Source: Rhizobiaceae bacterium
Lineage (GTDB): Bacteria; Pseudomonadota; Alphaproteobacteria; Rhizobiales; Rhizobiaceae
NCBI GenBank assembly: GCA_019635775.1
Contig: JAHBYU010000002.1
Span: 62,001 to 126,000, forward strand
Reading direction: 5' to 3'
Length of the DNA stretch: 64,000 nt
In this document: positions 50,257 to 59,673 of the stretch, one piece after another
How the letters are laid out: each line of letters opens with the position of its first letter
How positions within the stretch are numbered: position 1 is the stretch's first letter
Translations under genes and position numbers: made by a program
The notes under the pieces: generated by a model
The model's database searches: none
What the model was told of the DNA's origin: nothing
What the model saw: the letters and a program-made list of their open reading frames with translations, nothing else

Positions 50257-52902
50257 TCAGGCGACGGTTCGCTCGACGATGTCGCGCAGGTCGGCCGACA
50301 GGGTTTTCGTACGCGCCATCAGCAGCAGGGCCTCGCGCGCCTTGTCGCGCCGCGCCGGCTCCAGCGAGCGCCAGGAGCGCAGCGCGGTTGCGAGGCGGGC
50401 GGCGAGCTGCGGATTGCGCGGTTCGATTTCGAGGATCGACCGAACGAAGAAATCGTAACCCGTGCCGTCCGCCCGGTTGAAACCCGTCTGGTTGGCGGTT
50501 GCGAAGGCGCCGATCAGGGCGCGCACGCGGTTTGGATTGCTCATCGAGAACACGGCGTGGCGCGTGAGTTTCTTCACCCGGTCCAGCGTCGAGGCGCCCG
50601 GTGCGGTCGCCTGTATGGCGAGCCACTTGTCCATCACCAGCGGGTCGCCGCTGTAGCGCGCCTCGAAGGCCGCCAGCGCCTCGCGCGCCTGCCGGGTTGC
50701 GCCATGCCGGTGTACGAGCACTGTCAGCGCCGCTGCACGATCCGTCATGTTGGTCGCGGCTTGGAAATGCGAGTAGGCCAGTCTGGCACCGCCGGGAAGC
50801 AGCGCGAGATAGTCGAGCAGCGTGTTGCGCAATGCACGCCGACCGGCACTCGCCGCGTCAGGGCTGAACGGCTCCCTGGATTCGAGCGAAGAATAGGTCT
50901 CGCGCATGATGGCTTCGTTCGACAGCGCGATGGCTTGTGCGAGGGCCTCTCGGCTGGCGAAGATTACGTCCGGGTCGATGTCCTTGCCGATTTCCCGCGC
51001 GATATCGGATTCGCTCGGCAGAGCCAGCGCCAATGCGCGAAACGCATGCTCCAGCGTGTCGTCCCTTGCCACGAGGCCGGCAAGTTCGATGAGCTTTTCG
51101 GAAAACTCCGGCGACTTTCCGCCGAGCTTCTTGCGGAAAGCAGAGATGAGCGCATCCGTCTGCAGGGTGTTGTATGCCTGCCAGCGCGAGAATGGATCGC
51201 TGTCGTGCCGCGCCAGAAAGAACCTGTCTTCCTTTCGCTGCGCGACCGAAAGCGTCACCGGCGCGGAAAAGCCCCGGTTCAATGAAAGGACAGGGCGTTC
51301 GGAAATGTCATGGAAGCGCACGACGTGGCGGCGCTTCCTCACATGGATCACTCCGTTTTCCACGGTCGCGCCATCGACGGCGCTGTGCGCAACATCCTTT
51401 CCGTTTCGCCCGACGAGACCGTAGGCCAGCGGGATATGCATGAGGCGCTTGCGGGCCTCCGAGGGCGTTGGCGGCACCGACTGTTCGATATCGACGACGA
51501 ATTCGCCTCTGGCCGCATCATGCGAGGTCGACACCGTCACGTTGGGGGTGCCAGCCTGATGATACCAGAGCGCGAACTGGCTGAGATCGCGCCCGGAAGC
51601 ATCCTCGAACGCCTTGAGAAAGTCCTCGATGGTGGCGGCGTCGCCGTCATGGCGCTCGAAGTAGAGATCCATGCCCCGGCGGAAGTCTTCGGCACCGAGG
51701 ATCGTCTTGATCATCCTCACGACCTCCGAGCCCTTTTCGTAGACGGTGGCCGTGTAGAAGTTGTTGATCTCGCGATATCGGCGCGGTCGCACCGGATGCG
51801 AGAGCGGCCCCTGGTCCTCGGGAAACTGGTGCGCGCGCAGCGTGCGCACCTCCGCGATACGCTTCACGGGCCTGGAACGCTGGTCGGCCGAGAATTCGTG
51901 GTCGCGAAAGACCGTCAGACCTTCCTTCAGGCAAAGCTGGAACCAGTCGCGGCAGGTGATGCGGTTGCCGGTCCAGTTGTGGAAATACTCGTGGGCAATT
52001 ATCGCCTCGATGTTGGCGAAGTCCGCATCCGTGGCCGTCTCCTCGTCGGCAAGGACGTACTTGTCGTTGAAGATGTTGAGGCCCTTGTTCTCCATCGCAC
52101 CCATGTTGAAGTCGGAAACGGCGACGATGTTGAAGACGTCGAGGTCGTATTCCAGTCCGAAGGCCTCTTCGTCCCATCGCATAGAGCGCTTGAGCGCATC
52201 CATCGCGTAGCATGCCAGTGCTTCCTTGCCGTGCTCGACATGGATGCCGAGGTCGACGTTGCGCCCCGACGCCGTGACGAACCTGTCTTTCACCACGCCA
52301 AGATCGCCGGCGACGAGCGCGAAGAGGTAGGACGGTTTCGGAAAGGGGTCGTGCCAGGTCGCGAAATGCCGGCCGCCTGGCAGGTCGCCTTTTTCGACGA
52401 GGTTGCCGTTGGAGAGGAGCAGGGGAGTCTCGCTTTTCGGGGCCTCGACGCGGACTGTGTAAACTGAAAGGACGTCTGGCCTGTCGAGGAAATAGGTGAT
52501 CCGACGAAAGCCTTCCGCCTCGCACTGGGTGCAATAGACGTCGTTGGTGCGAAACAGCCCCATCAATGCCGAGTTCGACGATGGTGATATTTCGGTTTCG
52601 AGTACCACCTTGAAAGCCTGTGCGGCCGGAGGGGCTGCGATGACGAGCTCGTCGGGAGAAGCCGTGTAGTCTGTCGGGGTCAAGGCCGCGCCATCCACGG
52701 CAACCGACTTCAGGATCAGTCCATCGCCATCGAGGACGAGTGGCGCGCCTGCGGCCACGCCGTGGCGCCTGACCATCGAGAGTTCAGCCCGCACGAGAGT
52801 GGCGTCCGGGTCCAGTTGGAACGTCAGGTCCGTGCGGGGAATAAGGTAGTCGCTGGGGCGATAGTCTTCGAGACGGAAGACATGGCCGGTATCTGTACGC
52901 AT
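50257..52902 (-). CDS. pepN: aminopeptidase N
   Basis: A zinc aminopeptidase of the M1 family acting on peptides in the cytoplasm. The 881-residue protein shows the GAMEN substrate motif (NMGAMENKGLNIF), the zinc site HEYFHNWTGNRI with the distant Glu in LKEGLTVFRDHEF, and the C-terminal helical domains of E. coli-type PepN. I start it at ATG 52902 (MRTDTGHVFRLEDYRPSDYL); the extra 31 residues of the longer frame are not conserved. It diverges from the molybdenum hydroxylase gene and is followed by pleC on the same strand. Confidence 0.94.
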   Translation of the reverse strand: MRTDTGHVFRLEDYRPSDYLIPRTDLTFQLDPDATLVRAELSMVRRHGVAAGAPLVLDGDGLILKSVAVDGAALTPTDYTASPDELVIAAPPAAQAFKVVLETEISPSSNSALMGLFRTNDVYCTQCEAEGFRRITYFLDRPDVLSVYTVRVEAPKSETPLLLSNGNLVEKGDLPGGRHFATWHDPFPKPSYLFALVAGDLGVVKDRFVTASGRNVDLGIHVEHGKEALACYAMDALKRSMRWDEEAFGLEYDLDVFNIVAVSDFNMGAMENKGLNIFNDKYVLADEETATDADFANIEAIIAHEYFHNWTGNRITCRDWFQLCLKEGLTVFRDHEFSADQRSRPVKRIAEVRTLRAHQFPEDQGPLSHPVRPRRYREINNFYTATVYEKGSEVVRMIKTILGAEDFRRGMDLYFERHDGDAATIEDFLKAFEDASGRDLSQFALWYHQAGTPNVTVSTSHDAARGEFVVDIEQSVPPTPSEARKRLMHIPLAYGLVGRNGKDVAHSAVDGATVENGVIHVRKRRHVVRFHDISERPVLSLNRGFSAPVTLSVAQRKEDRFFLARHDSDPFSRWQAYNTLQTDALISAFRKKLGGKSPEFSEKLIELAGLVARDDTLEHAFRALALALPSESDIAREIGKDIDPDVIFASREALAQAIALSNEAIMRETYSSLESREPFSPDAASAGRRALRNTLLDYLALLPGGARLAYSHFQAATNMTDRAAALTVLVHRHGATRQAREALAAFEARYSGDPLVMDKWLAIQATAPGASTLDRVKKLTRHAVFSMSNPNRVRALIGAFATANQTGFNRADGTGYDFFVRSILEIEPRNPQLAARLATALRSWRSLEPARRDKAREALLLMARTKTLSADLRDIVERTVA

Positions 52903-53051
52903 TCTGAAATTCCAACCTGTCGAGCCGTTTACGCTGCCGGATGGAGGCGTATTCGTTAGCTGGCCGCTCTTTACACGATCGTTTCCACTCGACAAAACTG
53001 AAACACGGCTTATTTCAGGCCCTATCCCTTTATCAATCCTACGGTGAACAA

Positions 53052-55358
53052 ATGGCAGTCGCCACGCCGAAATTCGGAATGGGCGCTTCGGTGCTACGTC
53101 TTGAGGACCGCGCTTTCGTCACGGGAGGCGGGCGCTATACCGACGATATCGCGCCGGATGGCGTGCTGCATGGCTACGTGCTGCGCTCGCCTTTCGCAAA
53201 TGCGCGGTTTTCGATCGCTTCCGTGGAGGCCGCAAGAAAGTCTCCGGGCGTCCATCTCGTTCTGACGGGAAATGACCTCGCCCATCTTGGCGACCTAGTT
53301 TCGGACTCGATGGCCGAGCAGCCCGATGGAACGACGGCGCCGACGCGCGACATCCCGATCCTCTGCCGCGACCATGCGCATTATGTCGGTGACGCCGTTG
53401 CCTTCATCGTCGCGGATACGCGGGCTCTGGCGCAGGACGCCGCCGACCTCGTCGAGATCGACTATGACGGCTTGGACGCCGCGGCAAACACCGCAACGGC
53501 ACTTGATCCTGATGCGCCGCTCGTCTGGCCCGAACTCGGTTCCAATCGAGCCTTCACCTACCGGCACGGGGATCGTGCCAGAACCGACGCGGCATTCGCC
53601 AATGCGGCGAAAGTGACGCGGATCGAATTCCGCAACAACCGCCTGGTCGCGAACTATATCGAGACGCGCGCGGCGATTGGCGAATGGAAACCGGAGGAGG
53701 ACCGGTTCGTCCTTACGATCGGTTCGCAGGGCGTTCACTCCGTCCAGAAGATCCTTGCAGGCGTATTCGGGATCGACCGCCGCAATCTGCGGGTGGTGAC
53801 CCCCGATGTCGGCGGCGGTTTCGGGCCGAAGATGTTCACCTACCGGGAATACGCTCTTGTGATGGAAGCGGCCCGGCAACTCGGCCGGCCGGTGAAGTGG
53901 ACAGGCGACCGTACCGAACATTTCCTGACGGATGCGCAAGGCCGGGACAACGTTGTTTCGGCCGAGATGGCGATGGACGCAAACGGCCGATTCCTGGCCC
54001 TGCGGGTCAGGTTCCTCGCGAATATGGGGGCATACATCTCCCAGTTCGGGGCGGATATTCCCTATATCGGTGCGACGATGTCGACGGGCGTCTATGACAT
54101 TCCCGCGCTCGATGTCGAGATTGAAGGCGTCTATACCAACACCTGCCCGGTCGATGCCTACCGGGGCGCCGGGCGTCCCGAGGCGGCTTTTCTGCTTGAG
54201 AAGATGGTCGATGCCTGCGCCCGCGACATGGGTCTGGGCTACGACGAGATCCGCCGCCGCAACTTCATCCGCCCTGACCAGTTCCCCTATCGCACGCCGA
54301 CAAACAGGCTCTACGACGTGGGCGAGTTCGACGGCCACATGACGCTTGCCATGGAACGCGCCGGATGGTCGACGTTCGGCGAGCGCGCCGCCAATTCCAA
54401 AAAGGCAGGCAAGCTGCGCGGCATCGGCATGGCGACCTATATCGAAGCGTGTGCCTTTCCGGGTTCCGAGCCGGCCTTCGTCGAGCTCAACGAAGACGGC
54501 ACCGTCACCTTGAAGATCGGCACGCAGTCCACAGGACAGGGGCATTCGACGGCCTACGCGCAGCTTGTGGCGGAGAAGCTGAACCTGCCGATAGACAGGG
54601 TTGTCATGCGGCAAGGCGACACCGACGATCTCGACGATGGCGAGGGCACCGGTGGGTCGCGATCCATTCCGCTCGGTGGTGTGTCGGCGGTGCGTGCCAG
54701 CGAGGCGCTGGCCGAGAAGATCAGGCGCATAGCGGCCGACGAACTGGAAGCGTCCGCTCATGACATAGAACTCCATGAGGGCACGGCGAGGATCGTCGGT
54801 ACTGATCGCGTGATCAGCTACGCAGATATCGCCCGGGCCGCGGCCGCTCCCGATGACGTGCGCGCCTCAGGCGAGTTCGTGCAGGACGAGGCCACCTATC
54901 CGAACGGAACGCATATCTGCGAGGTCGAGATCGACCCCGAGACCGGCCAGACCGAGATCCTGGGCTACACCACTGTCGACGATTTCGGCGTGACAGTGAA
55001 CCCGGTGCTGCTGGCCGGCCAGATTCATGGGGGCGTCGCCCAGGGTATCGGGCAGGCACTGGCTGAGGATGTCGTCTACGGCGAGGACGGGCAATTGTTG
55101 AGCGCGAGTTTCATGGACTACGCGATGCCGCGTGCAGACCTTCTGCCGTTCTTCGAGACCGGCACGCGCAACGTGCCGTCCACGACCAACGCGCTCGGCA
55201 TCAAGGGAGCCGGTGAGGCGGGCACGATCGGCGCGGCGCCCGCCGCGATGAACGCCGTGACAGACGCCTTGTGGCGCGCCTATGGGATAGGTCATGTCGA
55301 GATGCCGGCCACGCCCGGCAGGATATGGGCAGCCATACGGTCCGCCGACGGAAGATGA
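53052..55358 (+). CDS. xanthine dehydrogenase/CODH-family molybdopterin-binding large subunit, orphan
   Basis: A 768-residue large subunit of the molybdenum hydroxylase family, holding the Mo-molybdopterin cofactor. Typical parts are VTPDVGGGFGPKMFTYREYA, VDAYRGAGRPEAAFLLEKMV, TQSTGQGHSTAYAQLVAEKL, GTGGSRSIPLGG and the catalytic Glu in KGAGEAGTIGAAPA. The active-site loop is AYRGAGR, as in CoxL-like form II proteins, not the AYxCSFR of true CO dehydrogenase, so CO oxidation is unlikely. Neither small (2Fe-2S) nor medium (FAD) subunit is adjacent, which is unusual. I start it at ATG 53052. It overlaps the transporter gene by four bases. Confidence 0.88.
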   Translation: MAVATPKFGMGASVLRLEDRAFVTGGGRYTDDIAPDGVLHGYVLRSPFANARFSIASVEAARKSPGVHLVLTGNDLAHLGDLVSDSMAEQPDGTTAPTRDIPILCRDHAHYVGDAVAFIVADTRALAQDAADLVEIDYDGLDAAANTATALDPDAPLVWPELGSNRAFTYRHGDRARTDAAFANAAKVTRIEFRNNRLVANYIETRAAIGEWKPEEDRFVLTIGSQGVHSVQKILAGVFGIDRRNLRVVTPDVGGGFGPKMFTYREYALVMEAARQLGRPVKWTGDRTEHFLTDAQGRDNVVSAEMAMDANGRFLALRVRFLANMGAYISQFGADIPYIGATMSTGVYDIPALDVEIEGVYTNTCPVDAYRGAGRPEAAFLLEKMVDACARDMGLGYDEIRRRNFIRPDQFPYRTPTNRLYDVGEFDGHMTLAMERAGWSTFGERAANSKKAGKLRGIGMATYIEACAFPGSEPAFVELNEDGTVTLKIGTQSTGQGHSTAYAQLVAEKLNLPIDRVVMRQGDTDDLDDGEGTGGSRSIPLGGVSAVRASEALAEKIRRIAADELEASAHDIELHEGTARIVGTDRVISYADIARAAAAPDDVRASGEFVQDEATYPNGTHICEVEIDPETGQTEILGYTTVDDFGVTVNPVLLAGQIHGGVAQGIGQALAEDVVYGEDGQLLSASFMDYAMPRADLLPFFETGTRNVPSTTNALGIKGAGEAGTIGAAPAAMNAVTDALWRAYGIGHVEMPATPGRIWAAIRSADGR

Positions 55359-56299
55359 AGTCCTCGCACGGCCTGACACAGAACGCGCTTCTTGGCATCG
55401 GCCTGAAGATGGCGTCCGTGTCGGTTTTCGTCGGGATGTCGTCCTTTATCAAGGCGGCCGGACAGTTGCCACCCGGCCAGCTTGTGTTCTTCCGTTCCTT
55501 CTTTGCGATCATTCCGGTGCTGATCTACCTCGCCTACCAGGGGGAGTTGCGCGCGGCCATCTACACCAGACGGCCGTTTGGGCACATCGCGCGAGGCGTG
55601 ATCGGTGTCTGTTCGATGGGACTGTCCTTTTTCGCGCTGACGAGGCTCCCGCTGCCCGAAGCCGTTACGATCAACTATGCACAGCCACTCTTCGTCGTCA
55701 TGTTCAGCGCGCTTTTCCTTGGCGAGGTCGTGCGCGGCTATCGCTGGAGTGCCGTCATAGTTGGCCTTGTTGGCGTGGTGATCGTGTCGTGGCCGAAGCT
55801 TTCGCTCGTCAGTGGCGGCGCTTCGCTGGGCAGCGATGAACTGGCTGGCGTGATTGCCGCGTTCTGCGCCGCGGCGGTATCAGCCGTTGCAATGCTGCAG
55901 GTGCGCAGCCTTGTCAGCACGGAGAAAAGCGCCGTCATCGTCATATGGTTCTCGCTGACGGCAAGCGTGGTCGGGTTGATGACCTTGCCGTTCGGATGGA
56001 AGACGCCGGACATGTGGCAGGCGACATTTCTGGTCTCCGCTGGCTTCTGCGGCGGGATCGCGCAGATTTTCATGACTGAAGCCTATCGCCATGCGGAAGC
56101 GTCGACGGTCGCACCCTTCGAGTACACGTCGATCGTTCTGGCCATCGTTGTCGGCTATCTTGTCTTCGAGGAAAGGCCCACCGTCCACATCATCGTTGGC
56201 GGGGCAATCGTCATCGCGGCGGGCATCTTCATCGTCTGGCGCGAGCGTCAGCTTGGCATAGAAAGACGTAATGCGCGCAAGGCGGTTTCCTCGCAGTAA
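55355..56299 (+). CDS. EamA/DMT-family transporter
   Basis: A 314-residue inner-membrane protein with ten predicted helices in two EamA repeats (about residues 15-150 and 165-300) of the drug/metabolite transporter superfamily. Conserved parts are FVGMSSFIKAAGQLPPGQLV, FFRSFFAIIPVLIYL, ALTRLPLPEAVTINYAQPLF and TVAPFEYTSIVLAIVVGYLV. It overlaps the molybdenum hydroxylase gene by four bases (ATGA), so a link to import or export of its substrate or product is plausible. The substrate is not predictable. Confidence 0.88.
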   Translation: MKSSHGLTQNALLGIGLKMASVSVFVGMSSFIKAAGQLPPGQLVFFRSFFAIIPVLIYLAYQGELRAAIYTRRPFGHIARGVIGVCSMGLSFFALTRLPLPEAVTINYAQPLFVVMFSALFLGEVVRGYRWSAVIVGLVGVVIVSWPKLSLVSGGASLGSDELAGVIAAFCAAAVSAVAMLQVRSLVSTEKSAVIVIWFSLTASVVGLMTLPFGWKTPDMWQATFLVSAGFCGGIAQIFMTEAYRHAEASTVAPFEYTSIVLAIVVGYLVFEERPTVHIIVGGAIVIAAGIFIVWRERQLGIERRNARKAVSSQ

Positions 56300-56317
56300 C
56301 GCACCCACGGCCCGCGG

Positions 56318-57199
56318 CTACGACAACGGGGCCTGCTCCCGTAACTGGTCGAGCCGGACCTTTATTTCCAGAAAATCGCGCCACGCGAATTTCTTGTGCG
56401 CGGGGTTCCGCAGCAGATAGGCAGGGTGCAGTGTCGGCATCGCCGGGATGGATATGCCGGATGAAGTGACGTGCGTCTTCCAGTTTCCACGCAGGCGCAT
56501 CACGCCTTCTGTCGTGTTGAGCAGCGTCTTGGCCGAGGGGCCGCCCAGCGTCACGAGGACCCTTGGGTTCGCAAGCTCGATCTGCCGCTCGATGAACGGA
56601 CGGCAGATTTCGGTTTCGTGCGGCGTCGGCGTTCGATTGCCCGGCGGACGCCACGGGATCACGTTCGCGATATAGACCGAGCCCCGATCAAGCCCGATTG
56701 CTGCAAGGATGCGATCGAGCAGCTGGCCCGAACGCCCGACAAAGGGCAGTCCTTCCAGATCCTCGTCGCGGCCCGGCGCTTCCCCGACAAGCATGATGTC
56801 TGCCTCCGGGTTGCCGTCAGCAAAAACGAGGTTCTTGGCCGTGAATTTCAGGTTGCAGCCATCAAAAGCCGCCATCTGGTCGCGCAATTCGTCCAGGGTG
56901 GCGGCGGTCGCAGCGCGCTGCCGCGCGAGCGCAATCTGCGCCTCGTCGGGAACGGCGACTGTGCCGCCAGGCTGGAACTGGTTGTTTCTCGGTGCTGCTG
57001 GCGCTGCCGCAGTGGGCCGCGCCCTTTCGGGCTCGATGGCCGCAGGCCGTTGCGCGACGGCCTCTTGCGGGTCGACTGCCGAGCGCGCTGCAAGATGGTT
57101 GATCGGCTCATCGACGAGCGCCGCATCGACGCCGGCTTCAGCATAGAAGGCAAGCAGTTCGCGCAGCCCCGGCGTTTCCGTTTCGGTTCGTATGTTCAT
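56318..57199 (-). CDS. uracil-DNA glycosylase, family 4/5 type
   Basis: Removes uracil from DNA in base excision repair. The 293-residue protein has a variable proline/alanine-rich N-terminus followed by the catalytic domain (about residues 100-290). Motif A is [20 protein letters not shown], motif B is [12 protein letters not shown], and [15 protein letters not shown] is also conserved. Two cysteines ([10 protein letters not shown] and EICRPF) sit where family 4 enzymes bind a 4Fe-4S cluster, but the usual four are not obvious, so the cluster may be incomplete. ATG 57199 ([11 protein letters not shown]) is preferred; the frame upstream is short. Convergent with the transporter gene. Confidence 0.88.
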   Translation of the reverse strand: MNIRTETETPGLRELLAFYAEAGVDAALVDEPINHLAARSAVDPQEAVAQRPAAIEPERARPTAAAPAAPRNNQFQPGGTVAVPDEAQIALARQRAATAATLDELRDQMAAFDGCNLKFTAKNLVFADGNPEADIMLVGEAPGRDEDLEGLPFVGRSGQLLDRILAAIGLDRGSVYIANVIPWRPPGNRTPTPHETEICRPFIERQIELANPRVLVTLGGPSAKTLLNTTEGVMRLRGNWKTHVTSSGISIPAMPTLHPAYLLRNPAHKKFAWRDFLEIKVRLDQLREQAPLS

Positions 57200-57389
57200 G
57201 ATCGGGCGACAATCGCCTTCCACGGCTTCTTTTTCAAGCCGGCGACGTAGCTATAGGCGGGAAGTAGCGCAGAGATTGCAAAAATCCGTCCGGTTGGCGG
57301 TTTCACGTCGCAATCGGATAAGCTAAGGAGCCGGTAAGCCAGAGAATGGCCGCGCCCAAGCCAGCCACGGCAAGCCGATTGCGGGGAAC

Positions 57390-59072
57390 ATGATGGACGA
57401 AATCGAACGCGAAAGCATGGAATTCGACGTGGTGATCGTCGGAGCCGGTCCCGCGGGCTTGTCCGCCGCGATAAGGCTGAAGCAGGTGAACCCCGAGCTT
57501 TCCGTGGTCGTGCTTGAGAAGGGCGCCGAGGTCGGCGCGCATATTCTTTCCGGGGCGGTGGTCGATCCCATCGGCGTGGACCGCCTGCTGCCGGGCTGGC
57601 GCGAAGAGGACGATCATCCATTCAAGACGCCGGTAACGGCGGACCATTTCCTGGTGCTCGGGCACAGCGGTTCGATCCGCCTGCCCAACATGTTCATGCC
57701 GCCGTTGATGAACAACCACGGCAATTACATCGTGTCGCTCGGCAATGTCTGCCGCTGGCTTGCCGGCAAGGCCGAGGCTCTTGGCGTTGAAATCTATCCC
57801 GGTTTCGCGGCCGCCGGCGTTATCTACAACGACGCTGGCGCGGTGACAGGCGTCTATACCGGCGACATGGGCGTCGAGCGCGACGGCACGCACGGGCCGA
57901 ACTACGCGCCCGGCATGGCGCTGATGGGCAAGTATGTTCTGATCGGCGAGGGCGCGCGCGGCTCGCTGGCAAAGCAGCTTATCGCGAAGTTCAACCTTGC
58001 GGACGGACGCGAGCCCGGAAAATATGGCATCGGGCTGAAAGAACTCTGGCAGGTGGCTCCCGAAAAGCACAAGCCGGGCCTCGTGCAGCACTCCTTCGGC
58101 TGGCCACTCGGCATCAAGACCGGCGGAGGCTCGTTCCTCTACCATCTCGAGGACAACCAGGTGGCGGTCGGCTTCGTGGTTCACCTGAACTACAAGAACC
58201 CCTGGCTTTCGCCGTTCGAGGAATTCCAGCGTTTCAAGACGCACCCTTCCATCCGCGAAACGTTCGAGGGCGGCAAGCGCATTTCCTATGGCGCGCGCGC
58301 CATCACCGAAGGCGGCTGGCAGTCGGTGCCCAAGCTTTCCTTCCCTGGCGGAGCGCTGATCGGCTGCTCGGCCGGTTTCGTGAACGTCCCGCGCATCAAG
58401 GGCTCCCACAACGCCGTCCTGTCGGGCATGATGGCTGCCGACCACGTCGCGGCCGCGCTTGCGGAGGGCCGCGCGAATGACGAGCTGACTGCCTATGAGG
58501 AAGGCTGGCGCGAAAGCGACATCGGCCGCGATCTCAAGAAGGTGCGCAACGTCAAGCCGCTCTGGTCGCGCTTCGGCACGGTGCTGGGCGTAGGCCTTGG
58601 CGGGCTCGACATGTGGCTGAACACGCTTTTCGGCGTCTCGCCCTTCGGCACCCTGAAGCACGGCAAGACCGATGCGCAGTCGCTTGAGCCAGCCTCCAGA
58701 CACAGGAAGATCGATTATCCGAAGCCGGACGGCGTGCTCACCTTCGACCGACTTTCCTCCGTGTTCCTGTCCAACACCAACCATGAGGAAGACCAGCCGG
58801 TTCATCTTCACGTGAAGGATATGGCGCTGCAGGAACGCTCCGAGCATGATGTGTTCGCAGGACCCTCGACGCGCTATTGCCCGGCCGGTGTCTATGAGTG
58901 GGTCGATGCCGACGGCAATTCGGCGGCCGACCCGTCGATCAAGGACGTGCGCTTCGTCATCAACGCGCAGAACTGCGTCCACTGCAAGACATGCGACATC
59001 AAGGACCCGAACCAGAACATAAACTGGGTGCCGCCGCAGGGTGGCGAGGGCCCGGTCTACCCGAACATGTGA
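57390..59072 (+). CDS. electron transfer flavoprotein-ubiquinone oxidoreductase
   Basis: ETF-QO passes electrons from ETF (fatty and amino acid oxidation) to ubiquinone at the inner membrane. The 560-residue protein has an N-terminal FAD site (FDVVIVGAGPAGLSAAIRLK), a central ubiquinone-binding region (FPGGALIGCSAGFVNVPRIK) and a C-terminal 4Fe-4S module (RYCPAGVYEWVD, NCVHCKTCDIKDP, and the final INWVPPQGGEGPVYPNM). Start is ATG 57390 or the adjacent 57393. It diverges from the uracil-DNA glycosylase gene over 190 bp and its stop overlaps the DUF922 ATG. Confidence 0.95.
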   Translation: MMDEIERESMEFDVVIVGAGPAGLSAAIRLKQVNPELSVVVLEKGAEVGAHILSGAVVDPIGVDRLLPGWREEDDHPFKTPVTADHFLVLGHSGSIRLPNMFMPPLMNNHGNYIVSLGNVCRWLAGKAEALGVEIYPGFAAAGVIYNDAGAVTGVYTGDMGVERDGTHGPNYAPGMALMGKYVLIGEGARGSLAKQLIAKFNLADGREPGKYGIGLKELWQVAPEKHKPGLVQHSFGWPLGIKTGGGSFLYHLEDNQVAVGFVVHLNYKNPWLSPFEEFQRFKTHPSIRETFEGGKRISYGARAITEGGWQSVPKLSFPGGALIGCSAGFVNVPRIKGSHNAVLSGMMAADHVAAALAEGRANDELTAYEEGWRESDIGRDLKKVRNVKPLWSRFGTVLGVGLGGLDMWLNTLFGVSPFGTLKHGKTDAQSLEPASRHRKIDYPKPDGVLTFDRLSSVFLSNTNHEEDQPVHLHVKDMALQERSEHDVFAGPSTRYCPAGVYEWVDADGNSAADPSIKDVRFVINAQNCVHCKTCDIKDPNQNINWVPPQGGEGPVYPNM

Positions 59073-59668
59073 TGCGCAGCGCGGCGCGGGCGATCTTTCT
59101 GCTTCTCGCCGCCAGCGCGGTGGGAACCGGGTATGCCGAGGCAGGCGTCAAGGTATCTGTCAGGACCAAGACCTACGGGATCTCGGGCACAACGGGCTCC
59201 GCGCTGATCGATGACATGGACCGCCGCGGTCCGAGGCATGGCTTTCTGACGCGTGCGATCGCACAGACAAGCTATTCGCTGTCATGGACCATCGAATGGA
59301 CCGAGACGCGGAAATCATGCCGTGTGAGCGGCGTCGACGGTCACCTGGACATCACCTACACCTATCCGGCTGCCGAAGCCCTTCCGTCGGCCCTGAAGTC
59401 GCGCTGGAGCCGTTTCATGAGCGGGGTCAAGCGGCACGAGAAGGTGCATGCCGACATCGCCAGGCAGATGGCGCGGGCGATCGAGAGGGCGGTGGCCAAG
59501 GTCGATGTCCCCAATGATCCAGGGTGCCGCAAGGCCCGTTCCGAAACAAGGCGGCTGATGTCGAGCATCTCGCAACGGTATGAGGCGCGGCAGGTCAGCT
59601 ATGATGCGCGCGAGCATCGGGATGGCGGCCCGGTCGAGCGGCTGCTTGGGCGGCTGAAGGACGGCTGA
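59072..59668 (+). CDS. secreted DUF922 protein with HExxH motif
   Basis: A 198-residue exported protein of the DUF922 family, predicted zinc-dependent peptidases. It has a signal peptide (AARAIFLLLAASAVGTGYAE), TYGISGTTGSALIDDMDRRG, LSWTIEWTETRKSCRVSGVD and the putative metal site KRHEKVHADIARQMARAIE, which has the HExxH spacing. Two cysteine pairs may form disulfides. The ATG at 59072 overlaps the stop of the ETF-QO gene, so translation is coupled. Activity has not, to my knowledge, been shown for the family. Confidence 0.8.
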   Translation: MRSAARAIFLLLAASAVGTGYAEAGVKVSVRTKTYGISGTTGSALIDDMDRRGPRHGFLTRAIAQTSYSLSWTIEWTETRKSCRVSGVDGHLDITYTYPAAEALPSALKSRWSRFMSGVKRHEKVHADIARQMARAIERAVAKVDVPNDPGCRKARSETRRLMSSISQRYEARQVSYDAREHRDGGPVERLLGRLKDG

Positions 59669-59673
59669 TCCCG

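Noticed and set aside
53295..54776. 493-codon minus-strand frame inside the molybdenum hydroxylase gene
   Set aside because: Shadow frame created by codon bias of the plus-strand gene, with no motifs or ribosome-binding site.
53052..55358. Aerobic CO dehydrogenase (coxL form I)
   Set aside because: The active-site loop is AYRGAGR rather than AYxCSFR, and no coxS or coxM is adjacent.
57303..58982. 559-codon minus-strand frame opposite ETF-QO
   Set aside because: Antisense shadow of a highly conserved gene in GC-rich DNA; histidine/arginine-rich composition and no recognisable domain.
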